DNA from: Elephas maximus indicus
Lineage: Eukaryota > Chordata > Mammalia > Proboscidea > Elephantidae
Length of the DNA: 64,000 nucleotides
Assembly (NCBI RefSeq): GCF_024166365.1
Contig: NC_064819.1
Location: 114,806,293-114,870,292, forward strand
Reading direction: 5' to 3'
Part shown: positions 1 to 13,324 of the stretch, piece by piece
Position numbering within the stretch: position 1 is the stretch's first letter
Layout: the number at the start of each line of letters is the position of its first letter
Notes under the pieces: model-generated
The model's input: only the letters and a program-made list of their open reading frames with translations
The model's database searches: none
What the model was told of the DNA's origin: nothing
Translations under genes and position numbers: made by a program

Positions 1-164
1 CTACACACTAGGTGACAAGTAGCATCACAAGTTGTAACAATCAAAAATGTCTCCAGATATTGCCAAATGTCCCCTATGAGAAAAAACTGCCCCCAGTTGA
101 GAACTACTAGTCTATATACCAACTAATGTAGAAATTGCTACCTGTACATGGGGGTAAAAAAAAA

Positions 165-365
165 AAAAAAATTCTGTTGAATCGATTCCAACTCACAGCC
201 ATTCTATAGGACGGGGGGAAGTGTCCAATAGGGTTTTCAAGGCTGTAATCTTTATGGGAACAGACTAACACATCTCTCTCCCACAAAGGGGCCGGCGGTT
301 TCAAACCACCGTCCTTTTGGTTAACAGCTGAGTCCTTAACCACTGTGCCACCAGGTCTTGGTGGC
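165..365 (-). repeat. AfroSINE, long subtype, reverse orientation
   Basis: The minus strand reads as the tRNA-derived head (a 'ccaccgt...accactgtgccacc' complement) through the body to the 'gactcat'-like tail; an A-rich tract lies beside it. Diverged from the family consensus. No coding role. Confidence 0.8.
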
Positions 366-1929
366 AACAGGTTTTTAATGTGGGGTACTGCTTTAACAAA
401 GTGCACAAAATGTGGCATTTACTTAGTGGTTAGGTGAGAAAAGATGAGTAAAGAGACATGGGAGGCTATCATTTTTCTGCTATAGTATTTGGTAAAACTG
501 TTGCCTGTGTTATTTTAGTAAGCAGAAGACATCCCTACAGAGCCTATAAAGGGAAGTGCTCAAAAGGAGCAGAATATCACTGTGTTTTGTTTATTCCATG
601 CTTTCCCTTTCTTTCCTTTTTTTTTTTTTGCAAGATATTGCAACAATGAAATGAGCAAGCCAGGAAATACTGGACAGTTGCAATCGGAAATAGAGGGAAC
701 TAGAGCTTTGTTAAGGGAGGCCTTCTCTGTTTGTTGCCTGCAATCTAAATTGACTAAGAGGCCAGGAAAGCGTGTCCTCTCAGAGTTGAAGAAGCCAACT
801 GCCTTTTCGCCACAATCAACAGGAGAAAGACCATTGCTCATAGCTCTTCTCAAAGGCTCCCGAATTGTACTTTCTAGCCAAAAATATGAGACAATCACAG
901 GCAAAGATCAGATTACGAGTGTTGCCTTCCACAAATGGCTAATTTTTATGGCCACAAGTTAGCCATCCTTAAAATGATGCAGAGGGGCATGGGCCCAGTG
1001 AAACTGCCAGTAACATTTTTAAAAGGCTTAAAAACTGTATCCTCAGGAGATCTTTGGGCAAGGTTCTTTCATATGGAATTAAATAGACCAGAAACCTTGA
1101 TTTTTGAGAAAAATGAGAATTCACGTTTGACCTTCAAAGGCTTTTAATTATGAGATACATAAAGCAACCATTGATTTCTTAAAACTGCACCAGCAAGGCA
1201 GCTAGGGAAGCTGCGTAGTAGTCCAGTGTGGAGAACTCACCAGCGTCTACTTCAGAAGATGCCATGAAAGATAATGAAACAAGGAAAATCACCCAGATGG
1301 CCAAACTAGGGGCCAAAAAGGGGCAATGCATAAGAGAGTTCCTCTCAGAGAATAGAACCAGAGTCTAACTAAGGTAATTCTTCCACTGCCGGGTCAAGGA
1401 GTTCTTAAAACTCCTATCCAGCTTGATTTTATTTCACAATTGCAATAAACTAATGACTTTTTTACATGAGGATTTTTATTGTATTTATCCTATTTCTGTT
1501 CCACCATTGACTATTGGGTATGTATGAATAAGGAACTGGGAGGCTATAAGGGGGGGAAAAAAAGTGTTTTTTTTTTTTTTTTTTTATAGGTCACCAGACT
1601 GTTGGGCTCCCTACTTGATTGCATAGAAAGGATTGTACATCACCCAGAGATACCCAATTTTGAGTGGGATGCAGTAACCGGACCAGACATTGGACTGTAT
1701 TTTTTGGAGAAGGATGCTTTCTATACGTAGGAAGAATGGTTGTACATGGATACTTGGATGGTCAGAGTGACAGCCTGTTAGAAACCATTCACTTGTCCAC
1801 CGATATATACCCCCCATTTCGTTTTAATAAGAGAATCTATTTAGTTTTAGCTGGGTACAGGATATCCAGCTAGAGAGAATTAATTTCCCAAGCCTCCCTT
1901 GCAAAATATGCCTGACCACACAATTAGTA
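366..1929. other. Unassigned intergenic stretch
   Basis: No gene is supported here. Open frames are short, overlap on both strands and have no recognisable domain. A T-run lies near 617-630 and a longer one near 1565-1586. The text around 1180-1440 and 1610-1800 looks like decayed interspersed repeat, but I cannot name a family. Confidence 0.5.
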
Positions 1930-2087
1930 ACCACTACTAATGGTGGTGTAGTAGTTAACAGCTACCGCTGCTAACCAAAAGATCAGCAGTTTGAATCTAC
2001 CAGGTACTCCTTGGAAACTCTATGGGGCAGTTAGTTCTACTCTGCTCTGTAGGGTCGCTATGAGTCAGAATCAACTCGACAGCAAGG
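1930..2087 (+). repeat. AfroSINE
   Basis: Head 'ggtggtgtagtagttaa', B-box-like 'cagcagtttgaatc', body 'actccttggaaactctatgg' and tail 'tatgagtcagaatcaactcg' occur in the family order. Confidence 0.88.
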
Positions 2088-2099
2088 GGTACTAGTACC

Positions 2100-2281
2100 A
2101 ATACCAGTTGCTGTTCACTCAGTCCCAACTCATAGGGACTCCATGCGTGTCAGAGTACAGCTGTGCTCCATAGGGTTTTCAATGGCTAATTTTTTGGAAG
2201 TAGATCACCAGGCCTTTCTTCCAAGGCACATCTGGGTAGACTCAAACCTCCAACCTTTTGGTTAGCAGTTGAGCACATTAT
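2100..2281 (-). repeat. AfroSINE, reverse orientation
   Basis: The complement of the SINE tail comes first ('cagtcccaactcataggg') and the complement of the head last ('ccttttggttagcagttgag'). It is a longer subtype with a 'ctgtgctccatagggttttc' body. It lies back to back with the preceding plus-strand SINE. Confidence 0.8.
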
Positions 2282-3071
2282 TGTTTGCACTTTTCTAAGG
2301 ACTCTGAAATATGTGAGGCCTATTCCAGTACCTCTGGGGTCATGTCTTTGAAAGGAAACCGATTGTCTTCAACTAGCTGTCCCTTCTTGCTGGCTATAGA
2401 ATAGAGTGGCAAAATCTTGGGCAGACACCTCAGGCACAGAGATGGTGCCTACTTATCGAAAGTAGCAGATTCACTTCACCAGTCTGGTTCCCTAGACGAC
2501 CTCATGGAAAAGAGCCCATCTATTTGCACTGAATTTTTGTATGAGAGAAATATGTTTTAATCTTATTTGAATTACTATAGATTTGGTTCTCTTTTTTACT
2601 TGTGTTTAGGCCTATACCTTATCTGCTATAACTTCCCTGGGATTACCATGGCATTATTAATAGTCTCCTTAAAAAGATGTGGAAGTTTAAAGTATATTAA
2701 GATTATATTCTAAGCTCAATTACTTAGGATGTTAAAAATATAAAACTGGTTTGAGGCTATGGGACATAAACCATTACAGCAAGAAGATGTTTTTCTGCAT
2801 TTTTACTCTTAATTTACTGACAATATGGTCCTGTACCAGAGCTCTTTGTCTATAGAACTAGGTAAAGCATTCTGCAATAAGTGTTTTTATTTTTTTTACC
2901 TTTCTATTCGTTTCTTATTCTATTTTCTAATTCAGAAGAGTTTTTATAACTCCATTTTCCTATGACTAAACTAGTTTTATAACACATTATTTAAAAAACG
3001 CTGCTTTAGGATTTGTCAGTTATATCATCTATTTGTTAAATATCTGCTTTAAAAATAAAACTATTACTTGC
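2282..3071. other. Intergenic, nothing recognised
   Basis: AT-rich sequence with no supportable open frame, RNA gene or family-level repeat that I can name. Confidence 0.4.
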
Positions 3072-3650
3072 AATTTTTTTTATTATTGTACTTTAGAAGG
3101 TTTACAGAACTAGCTTCTCATTAAACAGTTAGTACACATATTGCTTTATGACATTGGCTACCAACCCCACGACATGTCAGCACTCTCCCTTTTCATTTTC
3201 AACCTTGGGTTGCCTATTACCAGCTTTCCTGGCCCCTCCTGACTTCTAGTCTTTGCCCCTGGGCTGGTGTGTCCTTTTAGACTCATTTTGTTTTATGGGT
3301 CTGTCTAACACTGAAGGGTAAACCTCAGGAGTGACTTCAGTACTGAGTTAAAAGGATGTCTGCGAGGCTATTCTCTCGGAGTTTCTCCAGTTTCTGTCAG
3401 GCCAGTAAGTCTGGTCTTTTTTTGTTAGAATTTTGTTCTACATTTTTCTCCAGCTGTGTCTGGAACCCTCTATTAAGATCCCTGTCAGAGCAGTCAGTGG
3501 TGGCAGCTGGGCACTATTCAGTTGTGCTGGACTCAGTCTGGTGGAGGCTGCAGCAGTCATGGTCCACCAGTCTGCCGGATCAATCCCTTTCCTGTGACCT
3601 CAGCTTTCTTCATTCTTATTTGCAATTTTGGTGTAATCTGCAGATTCCTT
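3072..3650 (-). repeat. LINE-1 3' UTR fragment, reverse orientation
   Basis: It starts at a T-rich run (the complement of the poly-A tail). It shares long text with the L1 fragment at 29690-30460, for example 'gagtgacttcag', 'ccagtaagtctggtcttttt' and 'accctctatt'. The open frames across it are chance frames in L1 3' UTR. Confidence 0.7.
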
Positions 3651-3655
3651 TCTAA

Positions 3656-3716
3656 CAGATGTATGTGTGCTTACGAGTGTGTGCTTATGTGTGCATGCAC
3701 ATGCCGACACACACAG
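3656..3716. repeat. Degenerate TG/CA microsatellite
   Basis: Alternating purine-pyrimidine text of the form 'tgtgtgcttatgtgtgcatg' followed by 'cacacacag'. Confidence 0.6.
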
Positions 3717-3799
3717 TTACTTCCTTGAGTTTAATAAGTATTCTTTTTTTCTCTTTTTTCTTATCTAGTAAGAAATTTCCTCTTAGCAGAGCTTTAATA

Positions 3800-3945
3800 A
3801 TGAAAACCAATTCCGACTCATGGCGACCCCATAGGACAGAGTAGAACTGCACCTTAGAGTTTCCAGGGAGTGCCTGGTGGATTCAAACTGCCAACCTCTT
3901 GGTTAGCAGCCATAGCACTTAACCACTACGCCACCAGGGTTTCCA
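3800..3945 (-). repeat. AfroSINE, reverse orientation
   Basis: Complement of the tail ('aattccgactcatggcgacc') through to the complement of the head ('cgccaccagggtttcc'). It lies about 0.46 kb past the PGK2 stop codon on the 3' side. Confidence 0.88.
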
Positions 3946-4145
3946 GCAGAGCTTTCGTACTCATTCTCATCTGTAATTATTTTTTTCTCAGTTTCTTTGG
4001 GCACTTTTAACAGATTGTCATTTTGTACTTCCTCCACTACCCAACAGCTTGATTTTTTTCTTGATTCCATGTTTCCAGTAGCAAAACAATAACAAAGTAG
4101 GACTACAATAAAAGAGAGTAAGAGGGACATTGAGGTTCAACCCAT

Positions 4146-4151
4146 TTTAAT
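4146..4151 (-). terminator. Candidate PGK2 polyadenylation signal (ATTAAA)
   Basis: The plus strand reads 'tttaat', which is ATTAAA on the minus strand, about 255 nt past the PGK2 stop. It is a common variant hexamer, and I saw no canonical AATAAA nearer. The 3' UTR length it implies is plausible for PGK2, but the hexamer is short and could be chance. Confidence 0.35.
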
Positions 4152-4405
4152 AGACAACCTAAGAATACATCCTCCCTATGAAGCACAATGGTGGATGTCA
4201 AATGAGATCTTGAAACGAGCAGATAAATGCAAGATGTGATTAAGATGAGTTGAACTGTTGTGCTAATGTTTACGGGTTCCTGGTGTTCCATGGCTTGTCA
4301 TTACCTAGGTCTTGATGTAGATTTTAACAAAAGTCAAGTTGAGATGTAAAAGCACTAAATTGACTTAAAGGCTGTTGATGGCCAACAAGATGAGGGAACT
4401 GTCAA

Positions 4406-5860
<1,455 letters not shown>

Positions 5861-6640
5861 CCATCACAGTTTTGGTTTGTTTATTGGCCCAGATTTGAAG
5901 GGCCTTGGGCTGGAGAGGAGCCCGGAGTGGCCATACCCGGGTTGGGGTGTGGCAAGAGTAGGGGAGGTGAATAAACCCTGGAGCTCCGTGGGCAAAAAAG
6001 AAACCCGTAATGGTATTTAAAAAAAAAAAGGAAGACAACCATGCCCTCAATCCATGTCAAATCATAATTATTTGATGTATAAAAACCTTTGTGGTACCAA
6101 ATAAGAGGAGATTTTGAAATAATGGGTCTATGAAAACTTGTTTATTGAAGGCAATTTAGCGTCTTTTTTTTTTTTTTTTTCCTCTGTTGATAAATATTTC
6201 TGTTAAGGCTTTAACTTACTTTAGATATATTGCAGGGTGGGATGCGAATGATGTTATGTTTTATACACTTTGTTTTTTCCATTCTCAGACTACCATGAAA
6301 GGCTGCTTTTTGGCTTCTGCAGATTTCCATAAAATAACCGAAGAGAGAGCATGAGTAAGAAGCACTGAAGGTGATGGTCACTTATATCTCTCAGGCTACA
6401 AAGTCATGGTGAGAATCCTTAAATTTTCTTTCCTCTCCTCTCTCTCGCTATATACACACATACATGTATGTATATATGTGTGCGTGTGTGTGTATAAATG
6501 TATATATATGCTACCTGTGTAACCTAGAAATTAAGTATGGCATTCATGAGGATGAATAATAAAATGTCAATTTGAATTGAAAATGAGTGAGAAATTTTAT
6601 TTTTAGAGAAGTTAGAAATGAGTGAGTAAATGGTTGTATC
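5861..6640. other. Intergenic with T-run and TG/TA microsatellite
   Basis: A T-run sits at about 6163-6180 and an alternating TA/TG/CA tract at about 6450-6515. No gene is recognised. Confidence 0.5.
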
Positions 6641-6649
6641 CTTTTTTTT

Positions 6650-9410
6650 TTTTTTTTGGATTTTTGTTTTGTTTTAAAATAATGTTTCAAAAGTGATTCC
6701 TCTGATTAAAATTTAACTAAAGAGTCACCAGAAGCTAAAAAGTTCAAAATCAGAGTTATTAGAAGCTAAAGATTTCAAATTCACAGTATCAGTTTTCAGA
6801 AGATGCTTCACTGCTAAGAATTTTCAAATTTAGCTTTAAAAGTATTTTTACTATAAGGTAAAGTAATAAGTAGTTAAAAGCATAAAATAAGTTCTACATG
6901 CCTGTGTAATTGTCTTGCAGTACACAAAACTGGAAGATACATTTTCCTGGATGAATTTTTATTGCTACAAAGGTTATAATTTTATTTGGAAATAGATGAA
7001 TGTGATTATAGCAACCAGCCGTGGAATTTTCATAAAAGACAGCATTTCATCATTGAGGGATCATGTTTATCATGGTTGTGAAATATCCAAAGTGGTCTGG
7101 AAAATAAATAACAGAGTTTCTAATTAAATAATTATGTCCAATTGACTAGTTTTTAAATGTAGTCCATTTTTTTCACTACAGTCATCCAAGGTTATTCATC
7201 CATTGTTGAGGATAACACTTTCATAGAAACGTGGCACAAGTGGAAGAGGAAAGAGTTGTAGTCGGCATAAGGACTAGCTAAAGAAAAGACAATTAAGAAT
7301 GTATGTTTTTGGGTCTCCAGTATTAAGTAGGGGAATTAATGAAAGTACATAAACTTACTGCAGGATACAAGGATAATTGATTCTGATAACCTAGCTTAAC
7401 AGAAACTTCCATTAAGAATATATATATGTTACAAAAGGAAAAACAAAAAACCAGATGTCACAAATTTTCTTATAAGGTGGGGATCTGAGCAATAGACTCT
7501 GGTTCTCTGTCACTGCTCTAGCTTTGGAGACGTCAGAGTGAGAGAGCACTTGTTATCAACTGCAAAGTCTGTGGCTTGCTGGTGAGACGTTAAATGATTG
7601 AATCCTTGTGCTTTCTTGGGGGAAGGGCTTGGGCAGAAAGAAACGGTCTTCAAAGTCTATAGGGAGGGTTTGGTCTACTGCATGGATTCTGTTGCACTTA
7701 TTCTTTCTCCCACTTGCTCTGTGGAGATCAGGCCAATGACTGAGATCAGCATGGGCTTAATTGGGATAGCAGGTAGAGGAGTATATCTTGAGAAATTTTT
7801 TTGGATTAAGTGCTTGCCAGGCTTGGAGTTTTCATCTGAGAACTCAACAAAATAAGATGCCAAGAAAAAATAATAAATAAATGAAAAAGAAACACCAGAA
7901 TCATGAAGAGATTCCTTGAAATAGGTCCCAAATATCTGTTGCTCTTACCTTGCCAGTGGTAGGTAACTGTTGAGACAGTTTTGGAGGAAGACTAGAATGG
8001 GGAGCCAAGTACAAAGAACAATGAACAATGATTGCTCTTAGGTCTGGCAACCATTATCTCTTGGCAGTTGAAAGAAAGGCATCAGACCAAGAAAAAGAGA
8101 AGTTACTGAGATAGATGTTTGTTTGAGGGAAGAAAATATCCATCTGTGGAGATACAACATAGTAAGTAGGAGACCACTGATGGCAGCATAAAGGCTCTCT
8201 GAATTCATGACTTTTTTCCAACTTGCAAACAAACCAACAAAAAATAAAAGTTAGGACTCACAATTGGCAAAATAATTCTATTATGAAAACATTCTGCATC
8301 CCACTTTGAAATGTGGCATCTGGGGTCTTAAATGCTAACAAGCGGCCATCTAAGATGCATCAATTGGTCTCAACCCCCCTGGATCAAAGGAGAATGAAGA
8401 ACACCAAGGTCACACGACAACTAAGAGCCCAAGAGACAGAAGGGGCCACATGAACCAGAGACCTACATTATCCTGAGACCAGAAGAACTATTTGGTGCCC
8501 GGCCACAGTCGATGACTGCCCTGACAGGGAGCACAGCAGAGGACCCCTGAGGGAGCAGGAGATCAGTGGGATGCAGACCCCAAATTCTCATAAAAAGACC
8601 ATGCTTAATGGTCTGGCTGTGACTAGAGGAATCCCGGTGGTCATGGTCCCCAAACCTTCTGTTGGCACAGGACGGGAACCATCCCCAAAGACAATTCATC
8701 AGACATGAAAGGGACTGGACAGTGGGTGGGAGAGAGATGCTGATGAAGAGCGAGCTAATTATATCAGGTGGACACTTGAGACTGTGTTGGAGGGGGGATG
8801 GGAGGATAGAGAGAGTTGGAGGCTGGCAAAGTTTTCACGAAAGGAGAGACTGGAAGGGCTGACTCATTAGGGGGAGAGCAAGTGGGAGTAAGGAGTAAGA
8901 TGTATATTAACTTATATGACAGACTGACTTGATTTGTAAACGTTCACTTGAAGCTCAATAAAAGTTAATAAAAAAAAAAGTTAGGACTCAGCCTTGTCTG
9001 ATCCCTATAGATAAAACTAACAAAAGCGACAAATATGTTTATAGGGAACAAATTCAGTATGTCTGAGGAGCTACAGCATTGCAAGAGAAAAGCAACAAAT
9101 GGAACAATATATACCAAAGGAAGCAGTCCTATTTGAGAAGTCAATACAAATTCCAATTAAACATAACAAATGTCCTTAGAGAAATAGCAGAAATGGAAAT
9201 CTGACTGAGAATCAAGCAGTTACCAAACAACCCCTTGAAGACATTGGAAACGAAAGAGAAAAAAAAAAAGAAATTGAAATGAATATTTCGAAGGGGTAGT
9301 TTGCATAGTAAAACATACAAAGTAGCTAAGAAATGAATTCATGAGGAGAAAGTTAGTTGAGAAACTTTTTGAGGATGCATTAGAAAGTTAAAAGTTAGAG
9401 AGCATGGGAA
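6650..9410. repeat. Duplicated block, copy C (nearest PGK2)
   Basis: The text aligns by eye with 25040-26300, and partly with 15580-16640. Shared stretches include 'cctgtgtaattgtcttgcag' (6900s) versus a diverged match near 25290, 'ggtcccaaatatctgttgct' versus 'ggttccaaatatctgttgtt', and 'agccttgtctgatccc'. It has no coding content. An L1 3' end interrupts it at 8261-8975. It lies on the 3' side of the CRISP-like relic. Confidence 0.6.
8261..8975 (+). mobile_element. LINE-1 3' end, 5' truncated, with perfect target-site duplication
   Basis: The 3' UTR ends in 'caataaaagttaataaaaaa'. The 15-bp direct repeat 'aaaagttaggactca' lies at 8246-8260 and again at 8976-8990. The same family occurs at 37402-38036 (plus) and 29690-30980 (minus). 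The uninterrupted site is visible in the sister blocks near 16020 and 25880, so the insertion is younger than the duplication. Confidence 0.85.
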
Positions 9411-9974
9411 CAGTATTAAGACAATGTCAAGATGTGTGGTAGAATTCCTGCCTTCCATACAGCAGGTGACATTTTCTGGGAAATGAGACTCGACCTGTGA
9501 TAGAATCTGTAACATGCAAATTTAATCTCCAAAGAGAAAACATACCAATACTTGGACTAAAATTCTAAGTTCAGGGAAGAACACTGGCTTTTTCAGTTTG
9601 TGTCTTTTGGGAGATGCCACTGTATTTCATCCTTGACTTCTAAAAATACTTCTATATTGTTTAAATAAACATCCTTGTTTCTTTGCTTAAACTAGCTCAG
9701 GTTTGTTTCTCTTATTAAATTTAGAACCAAAATATCGAAAGGACAGGAAGGCTGCAGGTCAGTAGCTATGATTTTTTGCATTAATGAGAGAAAAATGTGT
9801 TGAGTAAATTATAATAAAGAAGAACATATGGCTGTAGATACTATATCTACAATTTTTTCACCTATTGACTCAAATGATGTTTTATCTATGTTTTATTGAA
9901 ATAATTTATTTCAGGTTTTTTTTTTTTTTTTTTTTTTAATATTGTTTGGACTAGTAGGTCATGTTTCTTTGTTG

Positions 9975-10130
9975 TTGTTGTTAGGTGCTGTCGAGCCAGT
10001 TCTGACTCATAGTGACCCTATATGACAGGGTAGGACTGCCCCAAAGGGTTTCCAAGGAGTGGCTGGTGGATTTGAACCACTGACCTTTTTTGGTTAGAGC
10101 TCTTAACCACTACGCAACCAGGGCTCCCAT
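9975..10130 (-). repeat. AfroSINE, reverse orientation
   Basis: Complement of tail 'cagttctgactcatagtgac', body 'agggtttccaaggagtggct' and complement of head 'cgcaaccagggctccc'. It sits next to the CRISP-like exon relic, on its 3' side. Confidence 0.85.
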
Positions 10131-10189
10131 GTTTCTTTAGGGGTGTATAATTCTTGAAGCTGTGAGAAACTAAACTGTATAGTACATAC

Positions 10190-10287
10190 AAGTGGCAGTA
10201 GTGACAAACACGGACATATTCCATTGACTTTTGTTTGGAGCATGGCATGAAGCCACTGCCAATGACATCATGATTTCCCAACATCAC
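10190..10287 (-). pseudogene. CRISP-like exon relic (homologue of CRISP1 coding exon 5)
   Basis: It is 98 nt, the same as the working exon at 40751-40848, flanked by an AG acceptor and a GTATGT donor, and open in the expected frame. The end reads YVRVCHYCH, like YLYICHYCH in CRISP1. The start reads VMLGNHDVIGSG where CRISP1 has [12 protein letters not shown], so the CAP tryptophan and a conserved cysteine are lost. The next relic upstream is broken, so this is a pseudogene piece. Confidence 0.8.
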
Positions 10288-11083
10288 CTGTAAGTACAAA
10301 GAGAAAATTTCACTAATATTCACTAAATGAATTCAATATTTCACTGAATGAATACAATATTACTATTATTATCCATAATCAAAAGTAAACATATTTACTT
10401 TGGACATGACCTATTAGGAAATAATGGAAACAGGAAGATTACTGTGTGTTTAGATATGTGTCTGTGTGTGACTGGAATCAAGGGAAAGAAGGCAGAGAAA
10501 ATGAGGCTATTATGGGAAAGTGACTTAATAATTGGCATTGTAAAATTATATAGTCTGTTTATTTTTTTAAGGAAAAGTGTCGGGAGTCTGAGGGTACATT
10601 ATATTAAAAGGTTCTAATATACTCTTCCTCTGCAATATTTGAGATGAAAGAAAGACAGAGATGTAGGCAAAAGAAAAGCGGCAGTGAAAGCAGGCTCATG
10701 TTTAAAAGAGGTGTGGGGGTTTCACAGCCTGCACAGTGCTCTTTCATTTCTCAGGTCATATTATTTAGCATATTCAGGGATGAGAGGATCCCTCTTCAAC
10801 CTTCCTTGATTTATTGAAACTAGAAATTCTGTTTATAAATTCTCACTAAGAAATATGACTGGCTTTCATTCATCTGGGTTCATTCGTAGTTGAAAAATCA
10901 GATGAAATAAAGAAGGCTGATTGGTGGTTATATAAAAATCAAAGCATTAAAGCAAATCAGTGGGTTGAATGTAAGTTAAAGATAAGCTGGGAAAATAATT
11001 TTCAGTTGTTGCTATTTACCTTTTTCTTCACACATGCTTATAATTATTTAACCAGTCTGTGTAAGTGCCAACACACAGTTTAC

Positions 11084-11227
11084 CTGAGAATAAGTTTTAA
11101 ATTTTGCTCCCAGTTTTATAGACTCTTCCCCATACTTGAAATCCTATGACTCATTATTATACCTCTGGTTACATATGATCATGAGATTGGATGAGGTGCC
11201 AAAAGCTGATTTTCTTCACATGAACAC
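11084..11227 (-). pseudogene. CRISP-like exon relic (homologue of CRISP1 coding exon 4)
   Basis: The ends are AG acceptor and CAG|GTAA donor. The text follows the working exon at 46188-46330 (for example 'gtgaagaaaat' against 'gtggagaaaat' and 'aatgagtca' in both). The CAP tryptophan codon is TGA at 11179-11181, a second stop TAG lies at 11144-11146, and single-base length differences shift the frame. It is non-functional. Confidence 0.8.
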
Positions 11228-12192
11228 CTGGGAGAAGAAAGATTTAGATCATAATCTACAAAACTTGGGAATATTTTACAAGGATTCTTTCTTCATTTTT
11301 ATTTTACAAATGCTTTACTGATCAGTTCATCCAGGCAATGTCTTACATGAGGAGGTAAATGCAGTTCTATCTCTATTGGCATCTCCTTTGTTATTAATGA
11401 ATTAGCATCCAGTGCTCAGGTTTGGTGAAAGGTTGGCTGTGGGAGATGGTATGCAACCCTAGAAATCAGATCAATGGGCATTTCAGTCTTTGATACTTCC
11501 AAGCTGATGGACAAGGATAAAACCAAAACAGAGCAGCCTATGAGTTGAAGCAGGACACGTGGTGTGAAAGCAGCCACACAGACAGAGATATCCATCATGC
11601 AAAGGACTTGAAATAAGCCCGTGTTCCTTTGGCCATCCATGTAGTGGTGGGGACCCTAGATCAAGCAAGACCTGACTTTCTGTGGGGCAGGGAAGTCCCA
11701 TGTTATGTTGCTAATTAGTTGCTCCTAGGCCCCACATTTTCTTCCAGATCTATACTTTCACAGTGCCATACATATCCACCCACTTCATCTCCAGTGCTCA
11801 CCCCCCATCTCAGGCTCTTGACAATAGAGTGGTTATGTCTTCCAGTTCAGGGTATACCAACATATCTCCAATTCTGTTGAGTGCTCCTCAACAATTATGC
11901 CTTCCTCCTTAGAATGCCTAGTGTTTCCCTTCAAAGCATGCCTTACCCCATCTAAACTCTCCACACTAAAAAAACTCGATGGGGTTTAGGAAAACAGACT
12001 TTAGTCACCCCCAAAAGAAGACAAACTGAGGAGAGCTCTTTTTATTGTTTCCCAGGGTGTGAGTGAGTCCATTCAACCTTAACCTTGGGGCTCATTTTTC
12101 TAGATTTATTACTTGAGATAATGACTTGATTCCATTTAAACTCTCCAACTCCCCCCAAAAAGTCATTGTCTTATGATATGTGTATGCATAGA

Positions 12193-12338
12193 GAATTAAC
12201 CAAAACCAAACTCATAACAACCCTATAAGACAGAGTATAGCTGCGCCATAGGGTTTCCAAGGAGCAGCTAGTGGATTCAAACTGCCGATATTTTGATTAG
12301 CTGCTGAGCTCTTAACCATTGTGCTCCTAGGGCTCCCA
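12193..12338 (-). repeat. AfroSINE, reverse orientation
   Basis: Complement of tail 'accaaactcataacaaccct', body 'agggtttccaaggagcagct' and complement of head ending 'tagggctccc'. Confidence 0.82.
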
Positions 12339-13105
12339 CAGAGAATGAGTTAATAGTAATTGTTTATGTAGTTCCAGAATTGATATCCTATACAAGAACT
12401 TGAAAGCAAACAAGAAAATTTACCATCATCCTCATGGATTGGTTTTTCCCTGTGTTATCATATAAAAGATTCAGTTGAAAATAGTTCCTGGTTAAAGCAG
12501 TATTAACACTAGCAAAATCTTTGCTTAAAATTGGTGAAATAAATATCTTAAAAATAGCAAAATAAAAATGGACTAGGAAATGGTTACTTGATTAGATGTT
12601 TTTTTCCCACACATACCATGTTCTAAAGTGCAATGAGAGGACTCAAAGTATTAAGTTCCTTTGTGTAAAATTGGAAAATACGTTATATGATCTCCAATTG
12701 ACCTTAAAATCCTAATTCCATCATCGGTACTTTAAAATGTATGCATTGCTCATATATCTACATGTTACTGTCTGAAATTTTTAGCTTTTGAAGATTAGTT
12801 CTGCACTGAATAGTAAGTTAATAGCACTGCACTGCCCCTTGTTTACCTCTAAGAACAATCCAAAATGCTCATGGATACTTTCTAGAAAAACAGTAGTTCA
12901 CAGTTAGTTCCAGGTGGAGATTAATTGCTCCATAAAAAGTAAACAATATATAATGAGAGATTGGTTCATTTGTGTTCATAAAATAAGTGATCAGCTTTGT
13001 TACATGAATATAGATTATTGGTCATCTCAGCACCCAGAAGAATTCTACACACAGCACAGTGAAATGTGTATTTCATATAAATTGTCAACAGAAGGGTAAA
13101 TTGAA
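12339..13105. other. Intergenic, nothing recognised
   Basis: AT-rich unique-looking sequence. I searched it for further CRISP exon relics (the WSEDAAQ and HNxxR exons) and saw none. Confidence 0.4.
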
Positions 13106-13107
13106 AC

Positions 13108-13308
13108 TTGTTAGTTGCCATGGAGTTGATTCCAACTAATGGCAACCCCATGTGTGCAGAGTAGGACAGCTCCATAGGGTTTTCAAGACTGTGACATTTT
13201 GGAAGCAGATTGCCAGGCCTGTCTCCCACGGCATCTCTGTGTGGATTCAAACCACCAAACTTTTGGCTAGTAGTCAAGTGCTTAACAGTTTGTGCTACCC
13301 AGGGGTTT
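13108..13308 (-). repeat. AfroSINE, long subtype, reverse orientation
   Basis: Complement of tail 'attccaactaatggcaaccc', the long-subtype insert 'gcagattgccaggcctgtct' and complement of head 'tttgtgctacccagggg'. Confidence 0.82.
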
Positions 13309-13324
13309 CAGATTTAAGCTTTTG

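Larger units (their letters stand above)
9540..12000 (-). pseudogene. CRISP1-like relic, copy C: two exons plus introns
   Basis: The block aligns with CRISP1 at 40330-41400 and then 46100-47140. It carries relics of the exon encoding the CAP HYTQ region (11084-11227) and the following exon (10190-10287), in the right order and orientation. Intron text matches too: 'tcatccaggcaatgtctta' occurs near 11330 and near 46490. About 4.7 kb of the CRISP1 intron (41.4-46.1 kb) is missing here. I found no relic of the signal-peptide, HNxxR, PYKEG-type or last exons in place, so it cannot encode a CRISP protein. Confidence 0.8.

Noticed and set aside
582..962. 126-codon plus-strand frame near the left edge
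   Set aside because: It starts in a T-run (poly-Phe), has no motif, and overlaps an equally long frame on the other strand.
10018..10323. 101-codon minus-strand frame as a small gene
   Set aside because: It joins a CRISP-like exon relic to intron and SINE text across splice sites. The CRISP part is real homology, but the frame is not a gene.
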